Shown here piece after piece: positions 15,226-24,434 of a DNA stretch of 64,000 nucleotides. Where the stretch lies: assembly GCA_023387735.1 (NCBI GenBank), contig JAEWHP010000014.1, positions 183,623-247,622 on the forward strand, in the 5' to 3' direction. Below the pieces are notes generated by a model. That model made no database searches. It worked only from the letters and a program-made list of their open reading frames with translations, and had not been told where the DNA came from. This stretch comes from Pseudomonadota bacterium (GTDB lineage: Bacteria > Pseudomonadota > Alphaproteobacteria > Rhizobiales > Xanthobacteraceae). Made by a program: the position numbers and the translations under genes. How positions within the stretch are numbered: the first letter of the stretch is position 1; each line of letters begins with the position of its first letter.

Positions 15226-16197
15226 ATGAATGTGCATGCCGCCGCTTTGGCCCAAGCGTACCAGCTCGATGAGCAGACGTCGGCGTTCGCCGGAGACGTG
15301 ATTGGCGGCCTGTCTCAATTTCCCAAGCGCCTGTCGCCGAAATATTTCTATGACAGCGTGGGCTCGGAGCTGTTCGAGCAGATCACGGTTCTTCCGGAAT
15401 ATTATCCGACCCGCACCGAGCTCGGCATCCTGCGCAGCCGCGGCGAGGAGATAGCGGGCATCATTCCGAAAGGCGCCGCACTGGTGGAGTTCGGCGCCGG
15501 CGCGACCACCAAGGTTCGCCTGCTGCTGGAGCAATGCGACTTTAACGCCTACGTCCCGGTCGATATTTCCGCCGACTTCCTCAACGCACAGGCCAGCGCC
15601 TTGCGCCAGGATTTTCCCGACCTTGGCGTCTATCCGGTCGCGGCCGACTTCACCGCGCCATTCGAACTGCCTGCCGAAATTGCAGGCCTGCCCAAGGTCG
15701 GGTTCTTCCCGGGCTCGACGCTCGGCAACTTCGAGCCGCACGAAGCTTGTGCGTTCCTGCGCAGCGCGCGCGAGATCCTCGGAGAAGGCGCGCTGATGAT
15801 CATCGGCGTCGACCTCGAAAAGAACGAGCGCGTGCTGTACGACGCCTATAACGATGCCGCAGGCGTGACCGCGAAATTCAATCTCAATGTGCTGGTGCGC
15901 ATCAACCGCGAGCTCGGCGGCAATTTCGACGCCTCCGCCTTCATGCACCGTTCGGTCTACAATCGCGAGCGGCATCGCATCGAGATGCACCTGATCGCCA
16001 AGAAGGCGCAGACCGTGCGCATTCTCGGACGGAATTTTTCATTCCGCCCCGGCGAAAGCATTCATACCGAGTCGAGCTACAAATACAGCCTCGACCGCTT
16101 CACCGCGCTGGCGCGCGGCTCGGGCTGGTCGGTGCGGGAATCCTGGACAGATCCGGACCAGATGTTTTCCGTGCACGCGCTGGTGGCCGCAGACTGA
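15226..16197 (+). CDS. egtD: L-histidine N-alpha-methyltransferase
   Basis: 323 residues, standard EgtD length. It trimethylates histidine to hercynine with three SAM molecules. KYFYDSVGSELFEQITVLPEYYPTRTE near the start, VEFGAGATTKVRLLL (SAM loop), GFFPGSTLGNF and IGVDLEKNERVLYDAYND are family hallmarks. It sits behind egtB in the same direction and the two form a two-gene ergothioneine unit, supplying an antioxidant thiol. Confidence 0.95.
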   Translation: MNVHAAALAQAYQLDEQTSAFAGDVIGGLSQFPKRLSPKYFYDSVGSELFEQITVLPEYYPTRTELGILRSRGEEIAGIIPKGAALVEFGAGATTKVRLLLEQCDFNAYVPVDISADFLNAQASALRQDFPDLGVYPVAADFTAPFELPAEIAGLPKVGFFPGSTLGNFEPHEACAFLRSAREILGEGALMIIGVDLEKNERVLYDAYNDAAGVTAKFNLNVLVRINRELGGNFDASAFMHRSVYNRERHRIEMHLIAKKAQTVRILGRNFSFRPGESIHTESSYKYSLDRFTALARGSGWSVRESWTDPDQMFSVHALVAAD

Positions 16198-16257
16198 AGT
16201 CGCGGTCACGACACGCGCAACCGCGCCTGCCGTGACCGCTATCCAAGCTCTATGAAA

Positions 16258-16557
16258 TCAGGCCTTGGCGCTGAATCGCCTGCGAACCGGCCGCGGCCTG
16301 CGCGTCGGCACGATCCTCGGCGCGATGGAGATCCAGTCGTCCGACAATCGCTCGGCATCCAGCAACCAGGCATGGATGATGCGCCATTTGTCCTGCCCGC
16401 GGGACTGGAAATCCAGCAGCGATGATCCGACGTCCTGGAGCTCATGGAAAAACTTCAGCGAATCTTTTCCGGTAGGTCCGTCCTGGCTTACAGCCTGCGT
16501 TGAAATCCATCGGTCCCATTCGCTGATGATCAGTATTCTTGCTTCACTTTGTTTCAT
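16258..16557 (-). CDS. Conserved-looking protein of unknown function
   Basis: 99 residues from ATG 16557, which has GGGAA upstream; a GTG two codons earlier is possible. A helical N-terminal part (EARILIISEWDRWISTQ), the segment FFHELQDVGSSLLDFQSRGQDKW, and a very basic tail (PTRRPRPVRRRFSAKA) are visible. No signal peptide or membrane segment. I do not recognise the family. The gene is convergent with egtD. Confidence 0.55.
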   Translation of the reverse strand: MKQSEARILIISEWDRWISTQAVSQDGPTGKDSLKFFHELQDVGSSLLDFQSRGQDKWRIIHAWLLDAERLSDDWISIAPRIVPTRRPRPVRRRFSAKA

Positions 16558-16838
16558 AGGCACGCATTCCCAACCACGGTCCCCCCGTGGGCACTGAGTG
16601 ATCGCGCTGGTCTAACGGTGGAGGAAGGTACTAACGCCGCCGCGCGTCAACGCACCTGCCGGGGCGCACTATAAACAAACTTCTTAACAAATCTTCATCT
16701 TTATGTTTTTTGATTCCGCCCGCAATTCGCTGCATCTGTGCTGCAGTTTGCCCTTCGAGCCGTCCAACTTTTGACGCGGACTCAGCCGAGTCTCTCCACA
16801 GGCTTGGCTCGGGGGAGTTTGTGCCAGGGGTATCAGTC

Positions 16839-17024
16839 ATGCGGAACGCGTATCCAGCGACCAATGGGAAGCAGCGCGTCAGCGCGTCATCCGTGCGTGA
16901 GGATGCAGTCTGGGATGAGGACGACATCGAGCGTGTCTCGCTCGTCGAGGAGAATGCCAGGCTTCGGGAGCTTGTCGTCAAGCTGTCCGATATCGTCCTG
17001 CGAAACGTCGTCGAACGGAAATAG
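16839..17024 (+). CDS. Small coiled-coil protein of unknown function
   Basis: 61 residues from the ATG at 16839; the frame is open further upstream but the upstream part has poor coding character. The C-terminal half (IERVSLVEENARLRELVVKLSDIVLRNVV) has a leucine heptad pattern and probably forms a short coiled coil. I recall small proteins ending this way in Bradyrhizobium annotations. No function can be assigned. Confidence 0.5.
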   Translation: MRNAYPATNGKQRVSASSVREDAVWDEDDIERVSLVEENARLRELVVKLSDIVLRNVVERK

Positions 17025-17087
17025 CCTGGCCATCTTCTGAGAGTCCGACGCAAAGCAGTCAGCGAAATCGGGCGTTTTCATCGCGCC

Positions 17088-17178
17088 CATCATGCCCGGC
17101 CCTGTGCCGGGCGCTTCCACGTCTTTGCTCGAACCAGCAAGGAAGACGTGGATGGCCGGGACAAGCCCGGCCATGACG
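17088..17178. repeat. Inverted-repeat element (CATGCCCGGCC type)
   Basis: Both ends can pair (CATCATGCCCGGCC... with ...GGCCGGGACAAGCCCGGCCATGACG) and an inner stem CCACGTCTTTGC / GGAAGACGTGG is present. It lies between a small gene and the convergent ltrA-like gene. Related in style to the elements at 33461-33578 and 54541-54641. Confidence 0.6.
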
Positions 17179-17240
17179 AAAAGTGAGTCATTTTCAGACA
17201 GTTGGCATTGAAGACACCGTAGGCGCGGAAAGCGGCACTG

Positions 17241-18419
17241 CTATCTGTGCGCCGGGGATCGGAGCGACAACGACTCCCACACCGCGACCACGATCATGAT
17301 CGCGGTGGTCAGAATCGACAGCATCAGCGGCGGCAGTTCGCCTGCAAACCAGGCAAGCAGGCAGAGCGCAATGATGCCGAAACCGTGCGAGAGCTGGAGG
17401 AAGCCGCGAAAGCTGTATTTGAACAGGATCGTTCCGAACAGGAACAGCAGGGGACCGCCAATCGAACTGACTACGGTCTTGAGGTCGGAATGACCGCCCG
17501 GATGCTTCAGCACAAGTTCGTCCGCCACCGCGCAAATGATGATGCCGGCAACGATCGGCATGTGCAGATAGGTATAGGCGAGCCGCGCCAGTCTACCGGG
17601 CTCGCTCGACCTTGAAATCTCCTCGGAGCCGGCCTCCGCGCCCTTGTGGAAATAGATCCACCACATCGCGATGCTTCCGGCGAGCACCGAAACGAATGCG
17701 GTAACGGTCTCGGTCGACCAGGCAAGATCGGCAAACGTCGCACCGGTAACGATGACGGACTCGCCAAGCGCAATGATGACGAAAAGCGCGCAGCGTTCCG
17801 CCATGTGGCCGCCTTCGACCACCCAATCCGTGACCGAGGACGCGCCGTATCGAGGAATCCAGAACCGCACCGCCGGCGAGATGTATTCGATGACCAGCGC
17901 GATCGCCCACAGCACCAGCCGCCATTGGCCTTCCGCCAACCCGCCCGCGATCCAGAACACCGCCGACATCGAAAGCCATGCGGTGATCCGGATGGCGTTC
18001 AGCCTCGCCAGCATCCGCGACGGCGGCGTCGAGACCCAGAGAAAGACCGTCTTGCCGACCTGCATCGCGGCGTAGGCGATGGCAAACCACAATCCGCGCC
18101 CTTCGAATGCCGTCGGGATCGAGGTCGACAGCACCAGCCCGCCCAGCATCATCGCAAACAGCAGCAGGCGAACCGGGGTCTGTTCGGGATCGAGCCAGTT
18201 GGTGATCCAGGTGGTAAAGACCCAGACCCACCACACCGCGAGAAACAGCAACGTGACCTGCAAGACACCCAATGGCGTGAAATGAGCCAGCAGGGTGTGC
18301 GCGATCTGCGTGACCGCAAAGACGAAGACGAGGTCGAAGAACAATTCGGCGTACGTCACACGGTGGTGCCCATGCGCCGCGACCGGGCGATACATCGCGC
18401 CGTGCGGATTGTCCGTCAT
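17241..18419 (-). CDS. ltrA: Low-temperature-requirement A family membrane protein
   Basis: 392 residues with about ten to eleven membrane segments. HHRVTYAELFFDLVFVFAVTQIAHTLL near the start is the LtrA signature; WVWVFTTWITNWLDP and GHMAERCALFVIIALGESVIVTGATFA are also typical. The family was named from a Listeria low-temperature mutant and its biochemical role is not established. The downstream neighbour on the opposite side is the bolA gene, 28 bases upstream of the start, so bolA and ltrA may share a transcript. Confidence 0.85.
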   Translation of the reverse strand: MTDNPHGAMYRPVAAHGHHRVTYAELFFDLVFVFAVTQIAHTLLAHFTPLGVLQVTLLFLAVWWVWVFTTWITNWLDPEQTPVRLLLFAMMLGGLVLSTSIPTAFEGRGLWFAIAYAAMQVGKTVFLWVSTPPSRMLARLNAIRITAWLSMSAVFWIAGGLAEGQWRLVLWAIALVIEYISPAVRFWIPRYGASSVTDWVVEGGHMAERCALFVIIALGESVIVTGATFADLAWSTETVTAFVSVLAGSIAMWWIYFHKGAEAGSEEISRSSEPGRLARLAYTYLHMPIVAGIIICAVADELVLKHPGGHSDLKTVVSSIGGPLLFLFGTILFKYSFRGFLQLSHGFGIIALCLLAWFAGELPPLMLSILTTAIMIVVAVWESLSLRSPAHR

Positions 18420-18447
18420 CGGTGTGTCCCCTGCCGCCCGTCGCGGG

Positions 18448-18684
18448 CTAGCCCTCGGGCACCCCGGTCTGCAGCGCCAGCGCGTGCAACACCCCGCCCA
18501 TCTGTCCCTTGAGCGACTGGTAGACGATCTGGTGCTGCTGAACCCGCGACTTGCCGCGGAAGGATTCCGAGATCACGGTCGCGGCGTAATGGTCGCCGTC
18601 GCCTGCGAGATCGCGGATCGTCACCTCGGCATCGGGGATAGCTGCCTTGATCATCGATTCGATATCGTGGGCGTCCATCGGCAT
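18448..18684 (-). CDS. bolA: BolA-family protein
   Basis: 78 residues (an internal ATG at 18678 is equally good). DIESMIKAAIPDAEVTIRDLAGDGDHYAATVISESFRGKSRVQQHQIVYQSL matches the short BolA/IbaG class, with the HxxVY-like helix. These proteins pair with CGFS glutaredoxins to carry or sense [2Fe-2S] clusters, and grxD lies 4.8 kb downstream on the same strand. purL lies upstream on the same strand, with two plus-strand genes between. Confidence 0.92.
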   Translation of the reverse strand: MPMDAHDIESMIKAAIPDAEVTIRDLAGDGDHYAATVISESFRGKSRVQQHQIVYQSLKGQMGGVLHALALQTGVPEG

Positions 18685-18886
18685 CCAGCAAGTCTCCGTC
18701 AGGTGTATCTGGTCATGGCCCGGCTTCGAATCATGGCCCGCTCGCGCCGGCCGTGATAGCCAAACCTAGCGCGTACGCTCTTCTAGGTCACGCCTTCCGA
18801 CACTATATTCCCGGTCCAACCGTTTGACACCGCGAGATCCGGTCGCGCCCGATCACGTCAGGCTGACCCAAAAAGAGGCCAGAACC

Positions 18887-19246
18887 ATGAAACTTCCCGG
18901 TCCCGACCATCCGATCACGATTACGGCCAATCCGAAGCGCGTCCGGATCTCCGCCGGCGGGGTCGTCATCGCCGACACCACCCGTGCCCTGACGCTGAAG
19001 GAGGCAAGCTATCCGGCGGTGCAATATGTGCCGCGCGAGGACACCAACATGGCGCTGCTGGCCCGCACAGAGCGAACCACGCACTGTCCCTACAAGGGTG
19101 ATGCGAATTATTTCAGCATCAACGCCAACGGCAAAAGCCTCGAAAACTCGATCTGGACCTATGAGACTCCCTTCCCTGCCATGGCCGAAATCGCCGGTCA
19201 TCTGGCGTTCTATCCCGACAAGGTCACCATCGAGGAAGTGGCTTAG
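18887..19246 (+). CDS. DUF427 domain protein
   Basis: 119 residues from ATG 18887, preceded by AAGAGG. The domain runs the full length: TANPKRVRISAGGVVIADTTRALTLKE, then the signature RTERTTHCPYKGDANYFSI. The fold is a small beta barrel found across actinobacteria and alphaproteobacteria, with no known reaction. It stands alone between bolA and an acyltransferase, on the opposite strand to bolA. Confidence 0.85.
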   Translation: MKLPGPDHPITITANPKRVRISAGGVVIADTTRALTLKEASYPAVQYVPREDTNMALLARTERTTHCPYKGDANYFSINANGKSLENSIWTYETPFPAMAEIAGHLAFYPDKVTIEEVA

Positions 19247-19348
19247 CCGCCGGCGCCGTCCGTGCAGTCGGTGGCGCCTCGAGATTGGCCCTTGCTGAAT
19301 CAGGTACCGGGTTGCAACATCTAGGGGAACTAAGCCTCGCCGGGGCCC

Positions 19349-20536
19349 ATGATGACGGTTTCATCCACCTTGACTGACGCAAGCGCTCTGGCTCAGCCGA
19401 AAGCCACATCGCGCAACCTGGCGCTGGACCGCGCGCGCACCTTCCTGACGCTGGTGGTGCTGCTGCATCACGCCGTGATCCCTTATACCTATTTCGGCCA
19501 CACCGATCCGAAGTACTTCTTCGGCTTCGACATGATCGTGCTCGCCACCGACAGTTTCTTCATGGCGATGTTCTTTTTCCTGTCGGGACTGTTCGCCTGG
19601 TCCGGGATCGCCCGCAAGGGGCCAGCGAACTATATGGCGGACCGCCTGCTCCGGATCGGCCTGCCGTTCGTGATCTGCGCGTTCACGGTGATTCCGCTCG
19701 CCTATTACGCGATCTCGCTTCGGCACCATCCCGAAATCGGGTTCTCGGAATACTACTGGAACATGATCACCAAGGGTCCGTGGCCGAGCGGGCCGATCTG
19801 GTTTCTCTGGGTCCTGTTCGCCTTCGACCTGGTTGCCTGCGTGCTGTACCGGCTGTCGCCCAACCTGCTCGATCCGATCAATCGCCTCTCGCTGCGCGGC
19901 CGGCGCCGGCCCGCGGAGTTCTTCGCGGTTATGCTGGCCGTCACCGCCGCGTTCTACGTTCCCGGGCTGATGATCTACGGACCGAGCAGCTGGTTCGAGT
20001 TCGGGCCGTTCTCGGTTCAGCACGGGCGCGTGATGCTCTATGCGAGCTACTTCTTCTTCGGCGCCGGCATCGGCGTCGCGCAGATGGACCGGGGGCTGCT
20101 CGCGGTCGACGGCCGGATGGCGAAGGTCAGCTGGGACTGGATGGTGCTGGCCATCGTTCCCTATTGCCTGTTGTGGGTGCTGATCTTCATCAAGCGCGAA
20201 ATACTCGGCAACCCGTCGCCGCTGCCGAACTGGTATGAAGCGCTCTACGCGGTCTGCTTCACTGTCTTCAGCGTCGCCATCATGTTTCTGATCCTGGCCT
20301 TCTTCCAGCGATTCAGGCAATCAGGCTCGGCCAAACTGCTCGATCCGATGCAGGCGGACGCCTACGGCATGTTCCTGGTGCACTACCCGATTGCGCTATG
20401 GCTGCAATACTGGCTGTTCGACTACGACCTGCCGGCCATCGTGAAGGCGACGGTCGGATTCGTGCTGACGGTCGCATTCAGCTGGGCGCTGACGCGCGCA
20501 TTGCGGCAGATCCCCGGGGCGAGCAAGGTGCTGTAG
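19349..20536 (+). CDS. Acyltransferase-3 family membrane protein
   Basis: 395 residues with about ten membrane segments. NLALDRARTFLTLVVLLHHAVIPY near the N-terminus holds the conserved His of the family (O-acyl transfer to sugars or glucans, including OpgC). FFFLSGLFAWSGI, GPIWFLWVLFAFDL and LVHYPIALWLQYWLF are further hallmarks. The acceptor is unknown; glucan or cell-envelope succinylation or acetylation would fit the family. Two ATGs in a row begin the gene. Confidence 0.85.
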   Translation: MMTVSSTLTDASALAQPKATSRNLALDRARTFLTLVVLLHHAVIPYTYFGHTDPKYFFGFDMIVLATDSFFMAMFFFLSGLFAWSGIARKGPANYMADRLLRIGLPFVICAFTVIPLAYYAISLRHHPEIGFSEYYWNMITKGPWPSGPIWFLWVLFAFDLVACVLYRLSPNLLDPINRLSLRGRRRPAEFFAVMLAVTAAFYVPGLMIYGPSSWFEFGPFSVQHGRVMLYASYFFFGAGIGVAQMDRGLLAVDGRMAKVSWDWMVLAIVPYCLLWVLIFIKREILGNPSPLPNWYEALYAVCFTVFSVAIMFLILAFFQRFRQSGSAKLLDPMQADAYGMFLVHYPIALWLQYWLFDYDLPAIVKATVGFVLTVAFSWALTRALRQIPGASKVL

Positions 20537-20541
20537 CAGCC

Positions 20542-20624
20542 CGTCATTCCGGGGCGATGCGCAAACATCGAACCCGGAATCGCGAGATTCCGGGCCTGGT
20601 CCTTCGGACCATCCCGGAATGACG
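20542..20624. repeat. Palindromic GTCATTCCGGGGCG repeat, copy 2
   Basis: Ends CGTCATTCC / GGAATGACG and centre CCGGAATCGCGAGATTCCGG. It lies between two convergent genes and may also serve as a transcription stop. Confidence 0.85.
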
Positions 20625-20632
20625 GTGCACCT

Positions 20633-22840
20633 TCACGACGCCTTGCCGTTCATATAGGCCGGCAGCCAGTGTTCGAACGCTGACTTCAGCGCACTCACCG
20701 CGACCTGCCCCTCGCCCGCCACCGCAATCGCATCGCCACCCGTGGTGCCGATCCGCGCGCACGGCACGCCCGCGCCTTTCATCTTCGCCAGCACCAGGCC
20801 GGCCTCTGCCGCCGGCACGGTGACGATATAGCGCGCCTGGTCTTCGCCGAACCAATACGCATGCGGCACGGTCGAACTCGGCGCCGCCAGAAGCTGCGCG
20901 CCGATGCCGCTCGCCATCGCCATCTCTGCCAGCGCAATCAGGAGCCCGCCGTCGGAGACGTCATGCACCGCGGTCGCGGTGCCGGCGTGGATCATGCCGC
21001 GCACGACGTCGCCATTGCGTTTTTCGGCGGCGAGATCGACCGGCGGCGGCGCGCCCTCTTCGCGGCCGCAGACGTCGCGCAGGTAGACGGACTGTCCGAG
21101 CCAGCCCTGGGTGTCACCGATCAGCAGGATTGCCTCGCCGCCCGCCTTGAAGGCCAGCGTGGCCGACTTGGTGAAGTCGTCGAGCAGGCCGACGCCGCCG
21201 ATCGAGGGCGTCGGCAGGATGCCGCGGCCGTTGGTCTCGTTGTAGAGCGAGACGTTGCCGGAGACGACCGGGAAGTCGAGCGCGCGGCAGGCTTCGCCGA
21301 TGCCCTTCAGGCAGCCGACGAACTGGCCCATGATCTCGGGCCTTTCAGGGTTGCCGAAGTTGAGATTGTCCGTGATCGCCAGCGGCCGGCCGCCGACCGC
21401 GGTGATGTTGCGCCAGGCCTCCGCCACCGCCTGCTTGCCGCCCTCGAACGGATCGGCTTCGCAATAGCGCGGCGTCACGTCGACGGTGAGCGCGAGTCCC
21501 TTCGGCCCGTCCTCGACGCGCACGACGGCAGCATCGCCGCCGGGGCGCTGCACAGTATTGCCCAGAATGACGTGATCGTACTGCTCCCACACCCAGCGCT
21601 TCGAGCACAGTTCAGGCGTTGCAATCAGCTTCTCCAGCGCCGGCATGATTCCGAGCGGCGGCTTGACCTCGCGCGCCTGCACCACCGGCAGCGGATCGGA
21701 TGCGACATGCGGCCGGTCGTACAGCGGCGCTTCGTCGCCCAGTTCCTTGATCGGCAGGTCGGCCATCACGTCGCCGCCATGCTTGACCACGAAACGCTTG
21801 CTCGGCGTGGTGTAGCCGACGATGGCGAAATCGAGCCCCCACTTCGTGAAGATCGCCTCGGCCTCTTTTTCCTTTTCGGGCTTGAGCACCATGAGCATGC
21901 GCTCCTGGCTTTCCGAGAGCATCATCTCGTAGGCGCTCATGCCGGTTTCGCGCGTCGGCACGCTGTCGAGAATGAGGTCGACGCCGAGGTCGCCCTTGGC
22001 GCCCATCTCGACCGCCGAACAGGTCAGCCCCGCCGCGCCCATGTCCTGGATCGCGATCACGCAGCCCTTCTCCATGATCTCGAGGCAGGCCTCCAGCAGC
22101 AGCTTTTCGGCGAAGGGATCGCCGACCTGCACGGTCGGGCGCTTCTCCTCGGAATTGTCATCGAACTCGGCCGACGCCATCGAGGCGCCGTGAATGCCAT
22201 CGCGGCCGGTCTTGGAGCCGAGATAGACGATCGGCATGTTCACGCCGGAAGCCGCCGCATAGAAGATCTTGTCGGTCTCGGCGAGGCCAACCGCCATTGC
22301 GTTGACCAGGATGTTGCCGTCATAGCGGGTGTGGAAACGCACCTGGCCGCCGACCGTCGGCACGCCGAAGGAATTGCCGTAGCCGCCCACGCCGGCCACT
22401 ACGCCCGACACCAGGTGCCGCGTCTTGGGGTGTTCCGGTGCCCCGAACGACAGCGCGTTGAGGCAGGCGATGGGCCGCGCGCCCATCGTGAAAACGTCGC
22501 GCAGGATACCGCCGACACCTGTGGTCGCACCCTGGTAGGGCTCGATGTAGCTCGGATGGTTGTGGCTCTCCATCTTGAACACGACCGCCTGGCCGTCGCC
22601 GATGTCGATCACGCCGGCGTTCTCGCCCGGCCCCTGGATCACCCAGGGCGCCTTGGTCGGCAGGCCCCGCAGATGGATACGCGAGGATTTGTACGAGCAG
22701 TGCTCGTTCCACATCGCCGAGAAAATCCCGAGTTCGGTGAAGCTCGGCACCCGCCCGATCAGCTTGAGGATGCGCTCATACTCGTCGGGCTTGAGACCAT
22801 GGCTGGCGACGAGTTCGGGGGTGATCTGGGGCTCGTTCAT
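20633..22840 (-). CDS. purL: Phosphoribosylformylglycinamidine synthase, large subunit (PurL)
   Basis: 735 residues, the small PurL type that works with PurQ and PurS. It converts FGAR to FGAM using ATP and ammonia delivered by PurQ. ELGIFSAMWNEHCSYKSSR, VVFKMESHNHPSYIEPYQGATTGVGGILRD and MGAAGLTCSAVEMG are diagnostic. The partner genes purQ and purS lie about 3.8 kb upstream on the same strand, split off by accessory genes. Confidence 0.97.
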   Translation of the reverse strand: MNEPQITPELVASHGLKPDEYERILKLIGRVPSFTELGIFSAMWNEHCSYKSSRIHLRGLPTKAPWVIQGPGENAGVIDIGDGQAVVFKMESHNHPSYIEPYQGATTGVGGILRDVFTMGARPIACLNALSFGAPEHPKTRHLVSGVVAGVGGYGNSFGVPTVGGQVRFHTRYDGNILVNAMAVGLAETDKIFYAAASGVNMPIVYLGSKTGRDGIHGASMASAEFDDNSEEKRPTVQVGDPFAEKLLLEACLEIMEKGCVIAIQDMGAAGLTCSAVEMGAKGDLGVDLILDSVPTRETGMSAYEMMLSESQERMLMVLKPEKEKEAEAIFTKWGLDFAIVGYTTPSKRFVVKHGGDVMADLPIKELGDEAPLYDRPHVASDPLPVVQAREVKPPLGIMPALEKLIATPELCSKRWVWEQYDHVILGNTVQRPGGDAAVVRVEDGPKGLALTVDVTPRYCEADPFEGGKQAVAEAWRNITAVGGRPLAITDNLNFGNPERPEIMGQFVGCLKGIGEACRALDFPVVSGNVSLYNETNGRGILPTPSIGGVGLLDDFTKSATLAFKAGGEAILLIGDTQGWLGQSVYLRDVCGREEGAPPPVDLAAEKRNGDVVRGMIHAGTATAVHDVSDGGLLIALAEMAMASGIGAQLLAAPSSTVPHAYWFGEDQARYIVTVPAAEAGLVLAKMKGAGVPCARIGTTGGDAIAVAGEGQVAVSALKSAFEHWLPAYMNGKAS

Positions 22841-23001
22841 GGGTGCCTTAATAGGGAGATCAAAGGGGTGCGAAAAGGCCTTTTATGGCGCATTTCCGCC
22901 CTGTCCAGAGCTTTGCGAAGGGGGCCTTGCGGGATCGGCGTTTGCACATCCTTCCCGGATCAGATTTAAGAGCGGAAACATCCAATTGAAGGCCATTTTT
23001 A

Positions 23002-23490
23002 GTGAACGAACTCCCCCAAAATGCATTTCACCACCGCCCCGACCTGCACGTCCAAACCGAGGGCGAATTCGAGGGCTGGCGGACCTGGACCCGCGACAGT
23101 TTTGAGACCCATAACGGCCCTTTCTGGCACCGGATGGACGAGAACGGCAAAGTGCAATGCGCGTTCCGGGTCGAGAAGAAGCACCTGAATGGCATGCGCA
23201 ACGTCCATGGCGGCTGCTTCATGTCGTTCGCCGATTACTGCCTGTTTGCGATTGCCTCCTCCGTGCTGCAGGGACCGGGCGTGACGGTCGCATTCTCCTG
23301 CGAGTTTCTCGACGCCGCCCGCGAGGGCGAACTGGTCGAATGCGAGGGCGAGATCACCCGCGCCGGCGGCTCGCTGATCTTCCTGCGCGGCGTGCTGAAA
23401 TCGGGCGAGCGGTCGCTGTTCACCTTCTCCGGCACCATCAAGCGCGTGAAGTGGAAGAAGCCGACCGGCACGGCCAGCGTTGCCACCTGA
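23002..23490 (+). CDS. PaaI-type hotdog thioesterase
   Basis: 162 residues, GTG start. The hotdog core includes KHLNGMRNVHGGCFMSFADYCLFAIASS, where NVHGGCFMSFAD matches the HGG active-site motif of the PaaI/YiiD-like group, followed by VTVAFSCEFLDAAREGELVECEGEITRAGGSLIFLRGVL. Probably hydrolyses an acyl-CoA. It is divergent from purL (160 bases between) and overlaps the transporter gene downstream by 11 bases. Confidence 0.83.
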   Translation: MNELPQNAFHHRPDLHVQTEGEFEGWRTWTRDSFETHNGPFWHRMDENGKVQCAFRVEKKHLNGMRNVHGGCFMSFADYCLFAIASSVLQGPGVTVAFSCEFLDAAREGELVECEGEITRAGGSLIFLRGVLKSGERSLFTFSGTIKRVKWKKPTGTASVAT

Positions 23491-24412
23491 CGCGCCACAG
23501 GCCCGTCGCAGCTGGCGCGACTATCTGCTGCTGCTCGCGCTGGCGTGCTGCTGGAGTTCGACCTATCCGCTGACCAAGATCGGGCTCGGCACGATCCCGC
23601 CGATCACCTTCATCTCGGCACGCTCGCTGATCGCGGCCGCCTTCCTGCTTTTCATCCTGCGCATGCGCGGGGTGCGGATGCCGACCGACGCCAGGGCCTG
23701 GAAGCTGTTCGCGCAGCAACAGACCATCAATTCGACGTTTCCGTTCCTGCTGATCACCTGGGCGCAGCAATATGTGCCGGCGTCATCGACCGTGGTGCTG
23801 GCCTCGACGACGCCGATCTTCGCGTTCCTGATCACCTGGGGCATCACGCGGCACGAGCCGGCTACGCTGTTGAAGCTTGTCGGCGCCATCCTGGGTCTTG
23901 CCGGGACGGCCGCGATCGTCGGCCTCGATGCGCTCTCCACGCTCGACACCCATATCTTTGCCGAGATCGTCATCCTGCTCGCGACCATATCGTTCGCCTG
24001 CGCGACGATCTTCGGCCTGCGGCTGACCGATTACGACCCGATGGTGGTGGCCGCGGGCTCGCTGCTGTTCGGCGGGCTCATATTGCTGCCGGCATCGCTG
24101 GTCGTCGATCATCCCTGGACCTTGCGGCCAACCACCGAGGCGCTGGTCGCGACCGTGGCCATGGGGATATTTTCCAGCGCCTTCGGGCTGATGCTGTTCT
24201 ACATGTGCCTTTCCCGGCTCGGCACGCTGACCACCAACGCGCAAGGCTACTTGCGGATTCCGATCGGCGTCGGCCTGTCCGTGCTGCTGCTCGGCGAGTC
24301 CGTCCCGGCCAATCTGGCGCTCGGCCTGGTGCTGGTCATGGCGGGCGTTGCCGCCATGACCATTCCGGCCGACCGCTACGGCAAATGGATCAACCGGCTG
24401 CGTTCCCGGTAA
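23480..24412 (+). CDS. EamA/DMT-family transporter
   Basis: 310 residues with ten membrane segments in two EamA repeats. LLLLALACCWSSTYPLTKIGLGTIPPITFISARSLIAA opens the first. The start is a TTG inside the end of the thioesterase gene, so the two are likely translated together. Such exporters move metabolites such as amino acids or nucleosides; the cargo is unknown. Confidence 0.85.
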   Translation: MPPDAPQARRSWRDYLLLLALACCWSSTYPLTKIGLGTIPPITFISARSLIAAAFLLFILRMRGVRMPTDARAWKLFAQQQTINSTFPFLLITWAQQYVPASSTVVLASTTPIFAFLITWGITRHEPATLLKLVGAILGLAGTAAIVGLDALSTLDTHIFAEIVILLATISFACATIFGLRLTDYDPMVVAAGSLLFGGLILLPASLVVDHPWTLRPTTEALVATVAMGIFSSAFGLMLFYMCLSRLGTLTTNAQGYLRIPIGVGLSVLLLGESVPANLALGLVLVMAGVAAMTIPADRYGKWINRLRSR

Positions 24413-24434
24413 GCCGCCTTGCTTGCTCACGCAC

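Noticed and set aside
20861..22969. A 702-codon plus-strand frame opposite purL
   Set aside because: Antisense shadow of purL; no domain-like segments and biased composition.
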